A stretch of DNA of 33,630 bases from Acidobacteriota bacterium (lineage in GTDB: Bacteria > Acidobacteriota > Thermoanaerobaculia > Multivoradales > Multivoraceae). The notes under the pieces are model-generated. The model was not told the origin of the DNA and did not search any database. It saw only the letters and a program-made list of their open reading frames with translations. The stretch spans positions 1-33,630 of the forward strand of contig JAPOVF010000377.1 in assembly GCA_026708285.1 (NCBI GenBank), written 5' to 3'. Both the position numbers and the translations under genes were made by a program. Below, in pieces: positions 16,241 through 24,991 of this stretch; positions within the stretch are counted from its first letter, which is position 1, and every line of letters begins with the position of its first letter.

Positions 16241-17437
16241 CTAGTTCCGATTGGCCCGCTCGATTCGCCGCAGCGTCTCCTGGTACTCCCTCATCAACTG
16301 GTCGCGGCGCTCCTGCTGGTACTTCTCGAAGTCGACCAGCTTGCCGTCGACGATGTAGTAAATGCGGGTGAACTTCTGCACGTCGCCGGTCTCCCGGAAC
16401 TGGATGTTGCCGGTCACGCCCTGGAGTTCGCGTACCGCTCTCATGCCCTTCAGGAAGTCGCTGGGCACGGCGATCACGTCGACCTCGGACAGGGCCTCGA
16501 TGTAGACCCACAGCGCGTCGTAGCCGAGCGCCGCGTAGTAGCTCGGGAGGGTACCGTGCTTCTCCTGATACGCCGCGACGAAGGACGCGACCGGCTCGTC
16601 GAGACTCTCCGTGTCATAAGGCGGCGCCGTCAGCACGCTGTTGTTTGCGGCGGGCCCTGCCTCCGTCAGCACGGATTCGATGGCGAGCGAGGAACTCGCG
16701 GCCAGGTAGTCGTGCGGCTCGTTGAAGCCTCCCAGCCGTAGCGCCTGCATCGCCTCGGCCAGGGCGGATCCGGAGGCGGCAACGTAGATCGCATCCGCGT
16801 CGTAGCCCAGGGCCTCGTCGACCATCGCGTTCTGATCGCTGTCCGCCGTAAAGACGACGCGGCCGGCGAGCTGGGTGCCCCAGACCGATTCGATGGAGTC
16901 GGCGAGCGAGGTACCGAAGGCCGTGTCGTGGGCCACCACGACGAGCCGCTCGACCTGCAGCCGGTCGCGCAGGAAGGTCGCCATCGTCGAGGCTTCGATT
17001 TCCGCGCTCGGGTAGAGGCGGTAGAAGAACTCCGAGACGCCGCTCAAGGCGGGGCTCGATGCGGACGGCGAGAGCAAGACCCGATCCGCCTCGTTGACGA
17101 CCGGAATCATGGCCAGGGCCTCGTCACTCGTGACCCCACCGATCGCCGCCAGCGACGACGTGAACGCCGTTTCCAGCAGCGTGGCGGCCTGTGCCGGATC
17201 GCCCTCGGAGTCCACGACTTCGAGGACCACGTTGTAGCCGATCTCTTCGTCGCCCGCCAGCAGCCGCTCATGCCGCAACTGCATGCCGTTCGCGATCTCC
17301 TGTCCGTAGACCTGGGCCTCGCCGGTCAACGGCGCGATCGCGGTGATGGTGACGGTAGGAACCTCGGGGCCGCAGCCGACGGCCGGCAACAGACACAAGG
17401 CACCGAGCAGTGCAAGGGTTCGTGTACGCAAGCTCAT
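16241..17437 (-). CDS. ABC transporter substrate-binding lipoprotein, Leu/Ile/Val-binding (type 1 periplasmic) family
   Basis: A 398-residue lipoprotein from the ATG at 17437, chosen over a TTG 36 bp upstream because it begins directly with the export signal. Residues 1-22 are a lipoprotein signal (RTRTLALLGALCLLPAVGC) with lipidated Cys22. The mature part begins VTITAIAPLTGEAQVYGQEIANGMQL, the standard opening of branched-chain-amino-acid-type binding proteins, with the expected two-lobed pattern (GGVTSDEALAMIPVVNEADRVLLSPSAS; VVVAHDTAFGTSLADSIESVWG; ...YYAALGYDALWVYIEAL). No permease or ATPase gene is next to it, so it may be an orphan, serve a transporter elsewhere or act as a sensor. It lies 100 bp upstream of the HMGCS-like/DUF35 gene on the same strand. 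Confidence 0.9.
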   Translation of the reverse strand: MSLRTRTLALLGALCLLPAVGCGPEVPTVTITAIAPLTGEAQVYGQEIANGMQLRHERLLAGDEEIGYNVVLEVVDSEGDPAQAATLLETAFTSSLAAIGGVTSDEALAMIPVVNEADRVLLSPSASSPALSGVSEFFYRLYPSAEIEASTMATFLRDRLQVERLVVVAHDTAFGTSLADSIESVWGTQLAGRVVFTADSDQNAMVDEALGYDADAIYVAASGSALAEAMQALRLGGFNEPHDYLAASSSLAIESVLTEAGPAANNSVLTAPPYDTESLDEPVASFVAAYQEKHGTLPSYYAALGYDALWVYIEALSEVDVIAVPSDFLKGMRAVRELQGVTGNIQFRETGDVQKFTRIYYIVDGKLVDFEKYQQERRDQLMREYQETLRRIERANRN

Positions 17438-17582
17438 CACTCCAGGTTCTCCATCAGCCGGCGATGTCTCCAATCGAATGCGGCGACCTTTCGTGTGCCT
17501 CAGGCGATCCGGCGCGACCAGCGCTCGAATCGCATAGCAAGACCGTTCATTCTAGGAGGCTGCGCCTTAGAACGCAACGAAG

Positions 17583-18170
17583 TCACGTTGCGTCAAAGAG
17601 GGGTTGCGGAGGACGCCAACCGGCACCGTCTCGCTCCAGGCGGAAGCCGTCCGCGTTCGTCGTGTGTCTTGGCCGGACCTTCCACGTGCCTGCGATCCAG
17701 GCCCGCAGCGCCGCCATGACGCCGCCGTGTGAGACGACGATCACCTGCTCTCCGGCGTGGCGCTCCGCCAACTTGGACACGACCGGAGCGGCCCGTTCCG
17801 CGACGTCGACGAGCGACTCGCCTCCCGGCGCCGGATGATGCCAGAGTTCCTCGATCTCGAGAGGTGCCACCACTTCCCGGTACACCGCCCAAGGCTTCCC
17901 GCGAAGTTCACCGAAGTAGCGCTCCTGGATCCCGTCGATCTCGACCACCGGGAGACCGACCTCCGCGGCGATGCCGTCCGCGGTCTGGCGGGCGCGGCGG
18001 AAGCGACTGCAGTAGAGGTGCGCGGGACGGTACTGTTCCGCGATCCGGCGGCCGGCATCGCGGGCCTGCCGGCGTCCGAGTTCGGTCAGCGGCTCATCGT
18101 CGTGCCAGGTGTAGCGGGCCGCCACGTTGGCCGTGCTCTCGCCATGCCGAACCATCAGCAGGGTGGACAT
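17583..18170 (-). CDS. Histidine phosphatase family protein (phosphoglycerate-mutase-like)
   Basis: A 195-residue branch-1 histidine phosphatase. The RHG motif (Arg8-His9-Gly10 in LMVRHGESTAN) gives the phospho-accepting His9. The second Arg is in YCSRFRRARQTA, the acid/base Glu in QERYFGELRGKPW, and the second His in VIVVSHGGVMAALRAW. The size fits cobalamin-biosynthesis CobC-like or broad-specificity phosphatases; the substrate is not determinable. It lies 18 bp downstream of the thioredoxin-like-motif gene on the same strand, so it is probably cotranscribed with it. Confidence 0.92.
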   Translation of the reverse strand: MSTLLMVRHGESTANVAARYTWHDDEPLTELGRRQARDAGRRIAEQYRPAHLYCSRFRRARQTADGIAAEVGLPVVEIDGIQERYFGELRGKPWAVYREVVAPLEIEELWHHPAPGGESLVDVAERAAPVVSKLAERHAGEQVIVVSHGGVMAALRAWIAGTWKVRPRHTTNADGFRLERDGAGWRPPQPLFDAT

Positions 18171-18188
18171 CGGTGGAATCGGACGGGA

Positions 18189-19646
18189 TCAATCACCAAC
18201 GGCGCGCGTGACGGGCTGGCTGCCGACCGGACCGCTCACCCAACCGCCGATCACCGCGGAGAACAGGCCCGCGTTGCCACCGGCATGAACCAGTTGCAGC
18301 CCGCCGGGACGGAACTTCGGCACCTGGGCGCCGGCCATCCTCTCGGGCAGTCCCTCGTCGCAGTCGCCCGCGCCGCGCACCAGATCGGCGCCCGATCGCA
18401 CCAGAAGACCATCGAGCTCCCGGCGCAACCGGGCCTTGTCCCAGCCTGCGCGGCGGAACACACTTCCGTGCTCGTATCCGACGACCAGCATGGCGTCGAA
18501 GCCGACGACCAGCTTCTGGTTGGCAACGCTCAACAGCGCCGCGGCCAGCGAACGGCACAGCGATTCCGGATTCCGGGACAACTGGTCCACCACACCGCGC
18601 GGCCCCTCGCCGGCAAACAGGGTGACGGCAGAGGTTGCTTCGGGAATGCCGCGTTCCACCGCCAGCGACTCCCAGGGTGAGTCGTCTTCCCGCTCGGCGA
18701 AGCAGAAGCTGAGCTTGCCGGGGTTGCCGAGCGTGGCCCGATCCACTTCGCCCGGCCGGGCGCCGCCCACGTTGCGCAGCACAAGTTGAAGCGCGCGGCC
18801 GATCGTCGTGTTCGCCCTGTTGCCCTGGCCCAGTACGTTCATCTTCGAGTTCATGCCGATGGCGGAAGTCACTGGCCCATTCACGACGACGATCGGGCCG
18901 GCGAAGTAGGTCGTGGCCGCCAGACCGTGCCAGTTGAACTCCTCGGTCAGCGCCGCCTCGACCGCGGCCAGAACCACCGGCAGGTACTCGGGCCGGCAAC
19001 CGGCCATCACCGCGTTGACGGCAACCTTCTCGACCGTGCATTCGCCGTAGTCGGGCGCCACCAGACCGAGCACCTCGGCGCGGTCGCGCCGGGCGCCCGC
19101 GAGCATCCGCTCGACCCGCTCCGGCGTGGGCGGCACGACCGGCAGCCCGTCCGTCCAGCCGCGCGCGAAGCAGGCTTCGATGTCGTCCTCCTGGTCGCCC
19201 AGTTCGACCCGGCGCGCGCCTCCGGAGGCGAACCGGGCCGCCAGCCGCTCGGCGTACGGCGGCTCGACGTTCAGGGCGCCGCAGCCAGGCCGGCTCGGCG
19301 GCAGGTCCGTCCCCAGTCCATCCAGGCCACTGACCTCCTGCCACTGGTCCCGGTTCCAGCCGATCGCGGTCGCGGTCGTGGCGCCACCGTCCCGCGCCAG
19401 AAGCGTCGGCACGATCTCGATCCCAAGCCGATGAGACAGCACGAGATCCGCGTCATGAACGGGATCTCCCGAAGCTGGAAAGGCGGGATCGTCCTGGGTC
19501 AGAACGAGCACCGGCCGGTGACTTCGCACCTCGTCCAGCACCGGTTCCACCAACTGGCAGGTCGGACAATCCTTCTTCACCACCGCCACCAGGCCCTGAT
19601 CGAAGCCCGGAGGCGCCGGAGCGGCGACGCTGGAGGATGCGGTCAT
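18189..19646 (-). CDS. Thioredoxin-like CPTC protein with large conserved C-terminal domain; divergent partner of the UGSC selenoprotein
   Basis: A 485-residue protein from the ATG at 19646 (the open frame to 19790 runs into the divergent gene and is not coding). Residues ~15-100 look like a thioredoxin fold: VAVVKKDCPTCQLVEPVLDEV with Cys27 and Cys30 as a CxxC pair, then a strand with Ile-Val-Pro-Thr (IEIVPTLLA), the cis-Pro motif of thioredoxins. From ~160 a second, unrecognised domain begins: CFARGWTDGLPVVPPTPERV, then GECTVEKVAVNAVMAGCRPEYLPVV, GPIVVVNGPV, GMNSKMNVLGQGNRANTTIGRA and NPGKLSFCFAERED. No signal peptide is evident. It stands head-to-head, 95 bp away, with the UGSC selenoprotein, so a redox role linked to that protein is plausible (inference). 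I do not assign a reaction. Confidence 0.8.
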   Translation of the reverse strand: MTASSSVAAPAPPGFDQGLVAVVKKDCPTCQLVEPVLDEVRSHRPVLVLTQDDPAFPASGDPVHDADLVLSHRLGIEIVPTLLARDGGATTATAIGWNRDQWQEVSGLDGLGTDLPPSRPGCGALNVEPPYAERLAARFASGGARRVELGDQEDDIEACFARGWTDGLPVVPPTPERVERMLAGARRDRAEVLGLVAPDYGECTVEKVAVNAVMAGCRPEYLPVVLAAVEAALTEEFNWHGLAATTYFAGPIVVVNGPVTSAIGMNSKMNVLGQGNRANTTIGRALQLVLRNVGGARPGEVDRATLGNPGKLSFCFAEREDDSPWESLAVERGIPEATSAVTLFAGEGPRGVVDQLSRNPESLCRSLAAALLSVANQKLVVGFDAMLVVGYEHGSVFRRAGWDKARLRRELDGLLVRSGADLVRGAGDCDEGLPERMAGAQVPKFRPGGLQLVHAGGNAGLFSAVIGGWVSGPVGSQPVTRAVGD

Positions 19647-19741
19647 GGCCGGCGACCCTAGCAGGGAAGAGGCAGCCACGACCGCCCTCCGCGGCAGCGT
19701 TGCCCTCGTGTATGGTTCGGGACCTACCGAGGAGACAACCC
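19647..19741. promoter_or_regulatory. Divergent intergenic region serving the thioredoxin-like gene and the UGSC selenoprotein
   Basis: This 95-bp gap separates two head-to-head genes and must carry both promoters, so the genes may share a regulator. The RBS of the selenoprotein gene is GAGGAG at about 19729-19734, 7-8 bp before its ATG. A -10-like TATGGT is visible near 19711-19716, but I see no matching -35. Confidence 0.45.
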
Positions 19742-20257
19742 ATGGTCCAGACCCTGCTCGATCCGACGAACGAGGCCGCGCCGCCGGCACGCACCGCGGC
19801 GCCCCGACTCGACGCCATCGACGGCAAGACGATCGCCCTGCTCGACATCTCCAAGGCGCGCGGCGACATCTTCCTCGACCGCGTCGAACAGCGAATCGAA
19901 AGCCGCGGCGCGTCCGTGCTGCGCTTCACCAAGCCCACCTTCTCCAAGGTGGCGCCGGCCGACCTGCGCGCCGAGATCGCCCAGCGTTGCGACGCGGTGA
20001 TCGAAGCGCTGGCCGACTGAGGGTCCTGCACGTCGTGCAGTGTGCACGACACGACCCAGTTGGAAGAGATGGGGCTGCCGTCCGTGTTCGTCGCCTCGTG
20101 CGAGTTCCAGGACGCGGCAGAATCGCAGTCGAAGTCGCTCGGCTCCTCACCGGAAGTCGTCTACGTGCGGCACCCCATCCAGGACCGCAACGACGACGAG
20201 ATGGGCGAGATCGCCGACCAGGCGGTCGACGCCCTCGTCTCCGCGCTGACGAACTGA
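19742..20257 (+). CDS. UGSC-family selenoprotein (in-frame TGA at 20018-20020 read as selenocysteine)
   Basis: A 171-residue protein when TGA codon 93 is read as selenocysteine. Before it: IALLDISKARGDIFLDRVEQ, KPTFSKVAP, CDAVIEALAD. After it the frame continues without a break as GSCTSCSVHDTTQLEEMGLPSV, VASCEFQDAA and VRHPIQDRNDDEMGEIADQAVDALV. The motif U93-G-S-C96-T-S-C99 is the name-giving UGSC signature of this family, known as selenocysteine or cysteine forms. Homology-like sequence on both sides in the same frame, an ATG with GAGGAG RBS, and a hairpin just 3' of the TGA support recoding over a nonsense mutation. The fold is probably a small alpha/beta sandwich; UxxC suggests a redox or thiol role. 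Function unproven. Conventional calling gives 19742-20020 plus a separate 3' fragment. The selA/selB/tRNA-Sec genes are not in the window. The MBL-fold gene follows after 43 bp. Confidence 0.88.
20018..20057 (+). promoter_or_regulatory. Candidate bacterial SECIS element with Sec-encoding TGA
   Basis: TGA (20018-20020) is followed by a perfect 8-bp hairpin, GTCGTGCA (20032-20039) and TGCACGAC (20043-20050), with loop GTG at 20040-20042. The loop starts 19 nt after the TGA and opens with G, as expected for bacterial SECIS elements (apical loop roughly 16-37 nt after UGA, G in its first positions). An outer GGGTC/GACCC pairing (20021-20025, 20053-20057) could close the structure. A competing 6-bp hairpin CTGCAC-GTC-GTGCAG (20026-20040) shares one arm. 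Confidence 0.65.
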
Positions 20258-20300
20258 TTCCGCCCGCCTCCGGAGGAGGCCGGGAAGCGGTCTCCTGACG

Positions 20301-21356
20301 ATGCGAGCAGGCACCTCGAACGCGAAGAAGCAGCTCGAGTCGCCGCGGCGATTCGTGAGTTCCGCGGGGCGGGTGGTGTACGCCCTGAACCTGGAGGTGT
20401 TCCCGAACTTCTTCGGCAACGTCTACGTGATCGACGACGGCGCCCGGCGCGTGCTGGTCGACTGCGGCTCCGGCATGGACTTCTCGAACGACAATCTGGT
20501 TCGCGGCATGGCCTCGATCGAGGACCGCTTCGGCGCCCGCATGAGTCTCGCCGACATCGACGTCATCCTGATCACCCACGGCCACATGGACCACTTCGGC
20601 GGCCTCCAGTTCGTGCGCGGCCACACGGACGCGCCGGTTGGCATCCACGTCCTCGACCGCCGGGTGCTGACTCACTACGAGGAACGGGTCGTCGTCGCCT
20701 CACAGCAGCTGCGCGTGTTCCTGAACCGGGCCGGTCTCTCGACCGCCAAGTGCGACCAGTTAATGATGATGTACACAGCGCCCAAGGCGCGCTACGGATC
20801 GGTGCCGGTGCAGTTCCTGCTGGAGGAGGGCCGGCCGGTGCGTGACGGCAATGGGGCGGACCTCGGCATCGAGGTTCTGCACGTCCCCGGCCACTGCCCG
20901 GGCCAGGTCTGCCTGCGCATCGACGACATCCTGCTGACCGCCGATCACGTCCTGGCGCGCATCACGCCCCACCAGTCGCCGGAGTCGCTGACCCTGAACA
21001 TGGGCCTCGGCCACTACCTCGATGCGCTGGGGAAAGTCGAGACGCTGAACGGCGTCCGGGTCGGCCTCGGCGGTCACGAGGAGCCGATCCACGACGTGAC
21101 CATGCGCGTCCGGGAGATTCGCGAGTCCCACGACAGACGCCTGGACGTGATCATGGACACCTGCCAGGCCCCACAGACGACCGCCGACATCAGCCGGCGG
21201 CTGTTCGGCGCCGTGCGGGGCTACACCGTGCTTCTCGCCCTGGAAGAGGCCGGGGCGCACGTGGAGTACCTCTACCAGCGCGGCGAACTCGTGGCCGAGA
21301 ACGTCGGCGACCTGGAGTCGGAGAAGGACCCGGTCGTCCGCTATGTGCGAGCGTGA
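20301..21356 (+). CDS. MBL-fold metallo-hydrolase, LACTB2-like with C-terminal winged-helix region
   Basis: A 351-residue metallo-beta-lactamase-fold protein. The metal motif THGHMDHFGG gives His93, His95, Asp97 and His98. A further His is in LHVPGHCPGQ, and ADHVL supplies the bridging Asp. After the core (~1-270) an alpha-helical/winged-helix tail (RVREIRESHDRRLDVIMD...ISRRLFG...LALEEAGAHVEYL) matches the architecture of LACTB2/glyoxalase-II-like hydrolases, where this tail caps the active site. Substrate unknown; thioesters, phosphodiesters and lactones are possible. It begins 43 bp after the UGSC selenoprotein and is probably cotranscribed with it, which hints at a thiol/thioester-linked function (inference). 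The 127-bp gap to the CoxG-like gene may carry a separate promoter (TATAGT near 21393). Confidence 0.92.
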   Translation: MRAGTSNAKKQLESPRRFVSSAGRVVYALNLEVFPNFFGNVYVIDDGARRVLVDCGSGMDFSNDNLVRGMASIEDRFGARMSLADIDVILITHGHMDHFGGLQFVRGHTDAPVGIHVLDRRVLTHYEERVVVASQQLRVFLNRAGLSTAKCDQLMMMYTAPKARYGSVPVQFLLEEGRPVRDGNGADLGIEVLHVPGHCPGQVCLRIDDILLTADHVLARITPHQSPESLTLNMGLGHYLDALGKVETLNGVRVGLGGHEEPIHDVTMRVREIRESHDRRLDVIMDTCQAPQTTADISRRLFGAVRGYTVLLALEEAGAHVEYLYQRGELVAENVGDLESEKDPVVRYVRA

Positions 21357-21483
21357 GCTCGGAAGCACCCCAGAACAGCCGTCGCTGTGGCTATAGTAGA
21401 AGCTCCCTGGTAGCCGTCGTGTTGACCATCGCGCCCACCGTCCATCGCGGTTCGCCCCCAGGCCGTCCGAACGGCCGCCGACC

Positions 21484-22083
21484 TTGAAGATCACAGGGAG
21501 CCACACCTTCGCGGTGCCGCGGAGCATCGTCTGGGAGGCGATTCTCGATCCCGAGGTTCTGTCGCGCACGCTCCCCGGCTGCGAGGACATGGCGCCGGTC
21601 GGCGAGAACCAGTTCCGCGGCAAGCTGAAGATGAAGGTCGGTCCCGTGCAGGGCGTGTTCGAGGGCGGCGTCGAACTCCTCGACCTGGACCCGCCGAACG
21701 GGTACAGCCTGAAGATGGATGGCAAGGGAGCGCCCGGCTTCGTCAACGGCACGGGATCCCTCCGCCTCGAGGATGCGGACGACGGAGGCACGCTGCTCCA
21801 CTACGACATCGACGCCCGCGTCGGCGGTCGCATCGCGGCGGTGGGTCAGCGGCTCCTTGACAGCTCCGCCAAGGTCTTGACGCGCCAGGGGCTCCAGGGT
21901 CTCGAGGCACAGCTCGAAACCCGGGCCGCGTCGGCAGCCGCCACGGAAACACCCGCCACGTCTCAAACCGCCTTTGCCGGGCGCTTCGCAGCCGGTCTGG
22001 CCAGGGAACTGTGGCCCTACTTTGCCGGCGGCGCGCTCGTCGTTCTCGCCATCATCGCCATTTCGCTTCGCGCCTGCTCGTAG
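21484..22083 (+). CDS. CoxG-like SRPBCC protein with C-terminal membrane anchor
   Basis: A 199-residue protein starting at TTG (21484), the first start codon compatible with the family: KITGSHTFAVPRSIVWEAILDPEVLSRTLPGCE. This opening is diagnostic of carbon-monoxide-dehydrogenase subunit G, an SRPBCC (START-like) fold of ~150 residues. The remaining part is an Ala/Thr-rich linker and one transmembrane helix (YFAGGALVVLAIIAISL) ending in a short basic/Cys tail. In characterised systems CoxG binds the hydroxylase and recruits it to the membrane, handing electrons to the quinone pool. The gene is immediately upstream of the small, large and medium subunit genes (33 bp to CoxS). The non-ATG start may keep its level below that of the catalytic subunits. 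Confidence 0.9.
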   Translation: MKITGSHTFAVPRSIVWEAILDPEVLSRTLPGCEDMAPVGENQFRGKLKMKVGPVQGVFEGGVELLDLDPPNGYSLKMDGKGAPGFVNGTGSLRLEDADDGGTLLHYDIDARVGGRIAAVGQRLLDSSAKVLTRQGLQGLEAQLETRAASAAATETPATSQTAFAGRFAAGLARELWPYFAGGALVVLAIIAISLRACS

Positions 22084-22116
22084 CATTCCCCGCCAACGAA
22101 AGGAGACACTCCAGAA

Positions 22117-22584
22117 ATGACCGTGTCCATACAACTTGAAGTCAACGGCAAGCCGGTCCAGGCCGAGGTCGAGCCGCGGCGCCTGCTGGTTCACTTCCTA
22201 CGGGAAGATCTGGGCCTGACCGGCGCGAACATCGGCTGCGAAACGAGTCTCTGCGGGGCCTGCACGGTGCTGGTCGACGGCAACGCCGTCAAGTCGTGCA
22301 CGATGCTCGCGGCGCAGGCGGACGGTTCGGCCGTGACCACGATCGAAGGGCTGGCCCAGAACGGCGAGCTGCACCCGCTCCAGGAGGGCTTCTGGGAGAA
22401 GCACGGCCTGCAATGCGGTTACTGCACGCCGGGCATGATCCTGTCGGCGAACTACCTGCTGGCCCAGAATCCAAGCCCGAGCGACGAGGAGATCCGCGAG
22501 GGGCTCAAGGGCAACATCTGCCGCTGCACCGGCTACCACAACATCGTGGAGGCCGTGAAGTACGCCGCCGAGAGGATGAGCTGA
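22117..22584 (+). CDS. CoxS-like (2Fe-2S) small subunit of molybdenum hydroxylase
   Basis: A 155-residue iron-sulfur subunit. The N-terminal plant-ferredoxin-type cluster uses Cys41, Cys46, Cys49 and Cys61 ([15 protein letters not shown]...C). The C-terminal all-helical cluster uses Cys100, Cys103, Cys135 and Cys137 ([18 protein letters not shown]). It passes electrons from the molybdenum centre of the large subunit to FAD of the medium subunit. Its stop precedes the large-subunit ATG by a single base, indicating translational coupling. An AAAGGAGA RBS lies before its ATG. Confidence 0.95.
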   Translation: MTVSIQLEVNGKPVQAEVEPRRLLVHFLREDLGLTGANIGCETSLCGACTVLVDGNAVKSCTMLAAQADGSAVTTIEGLAQNGELHPLQEGFWEKHGLQCGYCTPGMILSANYLLAQNPSPSDEEIREGLKGNICRCTGYHNIVEAVKYAAERMS

Positions 22585-22585
22585 G

Positions 22586-24931
22586 ATGGCGGGCGTACTC
22601 GGCACCTCGATCAAGCGCCGGGAAGACCCGGCCCTCATCACCGGCCGCGGCAAGTACACCGATGACCTGAAGGTCGAGGGCATGGCGCATGCCGCGATCG
22701 TGCGCAGTCCCTACGCGCATGCCCGCATCCGCGGCATCGACGCCTCAGCCGCCGAAGCCCTGCCCGGCGTCCTGGCCGTGCTGACGGCGCGCGACGTCGC
22801 GGCCGCCGGCATCCCGGGCGTCGTGCCCGTCGGCTGGCTGCTGCCCGACCTCAAGACGCCAGCCCACCCGATGATCGCCGCCGACACGGTCCGCCACGTG
22901 GGCGACGCCGTGGCGGTCGTCGTGGCGGAGGACCGCTACATCGCCCGCGACGCCGCCGACCGGGTGGCCGTCGACTACGAGCCGCTCGACGCGGTGGCCG
23001 ACGTCGTCGCCGCGCTCGAGGAGAGAGCGCCGGCGGTCCACGACGAGGCTCCCGGCAACGTCGCGTTCGACTGGGAGATCGGCGACCGGGAGGCAGTCGA
23101 CGCCGCCTTCGCCCAGGCCGCCAGCACGGTCGAACTCGATCTGCGCAACAACCGCCTGATCCCACACGCGATCGAACCGCGCGCGGTGCTCGCTTCGTAC
23201 GACTCGTCCACCGGCGAGATGACGATCCACATGACCAGCCAGAATCCCCACGTTCACCGGCTGCTGATGACGCTCGCGTCGCTGGGCATGCCGGAGCACA
23301 AGGTACGGATCGTCGCTCCCGAAGTGGGGGGCGGCGTCGGCAGCAAGATCCACCACTACGCCGACGAGGCGATCGTCGGCCTGTGCTCGATGAAGCTCGA
23401 CCGGCCGGTCAAGTGGACCGCCACGCGCACCGAAACGAACCTCACGGACGCCCACGGCCGCGATCACTCGACGCACTGCGCCCTGGCGCTCGACGCCGAC
23501 GGCCGCATCACGGGGCTGAAAGTGGAAACGGCGGCCGCGATGGGCGCCTATCTCTCGACCTTCGCACCGGCCGTCCCGACTTACCTCTACGGCACCCTGA
23601 TGTCCGGCCAGTACGACATCCCGGCAATCCACTGCCACGTGATCGGCGTCTTCACCCACACCGCGCCCGTCGACGCCTACCGCGGTGCCGGACGGCCCGA
23701 GGCGACCTTCGTCGTCGAGCGGCTGATGCACCTTGCCGGCGAGGCGACCGGACTCGGTCCGATCGAAGTCCGCAAGCGAAACTTCGTGCCAGCGGACGCC
23801 TTCCCATACCAGACCCAGGTCGCCCTCGCGTACGACTCGGGCAACTACGGGCCCGCGATGGACCGGGCGCTCGAGATGATCGGCTACGACGACGTCCGCG
23901 GCGAGCAAGCCTCAAGGCGTAGCAACGGCGGCCGGCAGATCGGCATCGGCTTCTCGTCCTACATCGAGGCCTGCGGGCTGGCACCGTCGGCAGTCGTCGG
24001 ATCGCTAGGCGCCCAGGCCGGCCAGTGGGAGAGCGCCGACGTCCGCGTCCACCCGACCGCTTCCGTGACCGTCTACACCGGCTCCTCGTCCCACGGCCAG
24101 GGCCACGAGACGACCTTCTCGCAGATCGTCGCCGACCGACTCGGCATAGCCCCCGAGGCGGTCGAGGTGATCCACGGCGACACGGACCTGGTCCAGTTCG
24201 GGATGGGCACCTACGGCAGCCGCAGCGCCGCCGTCGGCGGTTCGGCGATCGCCAGGAGCGTCGACAAGATCATCGAGAAGGGTAAGAAGATCGCCGCCCA
24301 CCTGCTTGAGGCATCCGCCGAGGACATCGAGTACGAGGACGGCAACTTCCGGGTGGCCGGCTCGCCGGACCGCGCGCTCGGTCTCGGCGACGTGGCGCTC
24401 CAGGCCTACCTGGCGCACAACTACCCCGATGACCTGGAGCCGGGGCTTTCCGCCACGAGCTTCTACGATCCGTCGAACTTCACCTACCCGTTCGGCACCC
24501 ACGTCTGCGTCGTCGAGGTGGACACGGAGACCGGCGGCATCGAACTGCTGCGCTACGCGGCGGTCGACGACGTCGGCAACGTGATCAACCCGATGATCGT
24601 CGACGGCCAACTCCACGGCGGTCTGGCCCAGGGCATCGGCCAGGCGCTCTGGGAGAACGCCGTCTACGACGACAGCGGACAGCTCGTGACGGGCTCGTTG
24701 ATGGACTACGCGCTACCCAAGATCCACAACCTGATCCAGTTCGAACTCGACCGTACGACCACGCCCTGCCCGCACAACCCGCTGGGCGTAAAGGGCGTCG
24801 GCGAGGCTGGCGCGATCGCCTCGCCACCAGCCGTGGTCAACGCAGTCGTCGACGCGCTTGCGCCATTCGGCGTCACGCACATCGACATGCCGCTCACGCC
24901 CGAGAAGGTGTGGCGGGCCGTCAACGCCTGA
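22586..24931 (+). CDS. CoxL-like molybdopterin-binding large subunit, form II (xanthine dehydrogenase family)
   Basis: A 781-residue catalytic subunit of the xanthine oxidase/CO dehydrogenase family. The active-site loop is AYRGAGR (364-370), the form II version, not the AYRCSFR loop of genuine form I CO dehydrogenases. It therefore lacks the Cys that holds copper in CO dehydrogenase, and CO may not be the main substrate. Other marks are GGGVGSK (molybdopterin binding, ~248-254), the [14 protein letters not shown] motif and the catalytic Glu740 in [12 protein letters not shown]. Length matches the family. Gene order small-large-medium (S-L-M) is the usual one for form II; form I operons run M-S-L. 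Substrate unknown; form II relatives hydroxylate N-heterocycles, aldehydes or purines. Confidence 0.95.
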   Translation: MAGVLGTSIKRREDPALITGRGKYTDDLKVEGMAHAAIVRSPYAHARIRGIDASAAEALPGVLAVLTARDVAAAGIPGVVPVGWLLPDLKTPAHPMIAADTVRHVGDAVAVVVAEDRYIARDAADRVAVDYEPLDAVADVVAALEERAPAVHDEAPGNVAFDWEIGDREAVDAAFAQAASTVELDLRNNRLIPHAIEPRAVLASYDSSTGEMTIHMTSQNPHVHRLLMTLASLGMPEHKVRIVAPEVGGGVGSKIHHYADEAIVGLCSMKLDRPVKWTATRTETNLTDAHGRDHSTHCALALDADGRITGLKVETAAAMGAYLSTFAPAVPTYLYGTLMSGQYDIPAIHCHVIGVFTHTAPVDAYRGAGRPEATFVVERLMHLAGEATGLGPIEVRKRNFVPADAFPYQTQVALAYDSGNYGPAMDRALEMIGYDDVRGEQASRRSNGGRQIGIGFSSYIEACGLAPSAVVGSLGAQAGQWESADVRVHPTASVTVYTGSSSHGQGHETTFSQIVADRLGIAPEAVEVIHGDTDLVQFGMGTYGSRSAAVGGSAIARSVDKIIEKGKKIAAHLLEASAEDIEYEDGNFRVAGSPDRALGLGDVALQAYLAHNYPDDLEPGLSATSFYDPSNFTYPFGTHVCVVEVDTETGGIELLRYAAVDDVGNVINPMIVDGQLHGGLAQGIGQALWENAVYDDSGQLVTGSLMDYALPKIHNLIQFELDRTTTPCPHNPLGVKGVGEAGAIASPPAVVNAVVDALAPFGVTHIDMPLTPEKVWRAVNA

Positions 24932-24991
24932 GAGCCTTCATCCGACTAGAATCCCGCAGCCGAACAAAGCTGCCGAATCAGGAGCACCGAT

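Noticed and set aside
13564-16371. 935-codon open frame on the plus strand across the thiolase and HMGCS-like genes
   Set aside because: It runs antisense through two genes with clear homology and across their intergenic gap; its sequence has no recognisable domain.
19742-20020. Reading the UGSC gene as a 92-residue protein ending at TGA, or as a pseudogene
   Set aside because: The conserved motif begins exactly at the TGA, the downstream frame is intact and family-like, and a SECIS-type hairpin follows.
19645-20298. 217-codon plus-strand frame that spans the TGA of the UGSC gene without a stop
   Set aside because: It offers an alternative to recoding, but its product is Arg-rich and motif-free, whereas the ATG frame shows family sequence on both sides of the TGA.
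22586-24931. Calling the operon a true (form I) aerobic CO dehydrogenase
   Set aside because: The active-site loop is AYRGAGR, not AYRCSFR, so the copper-binding Cys is absent.
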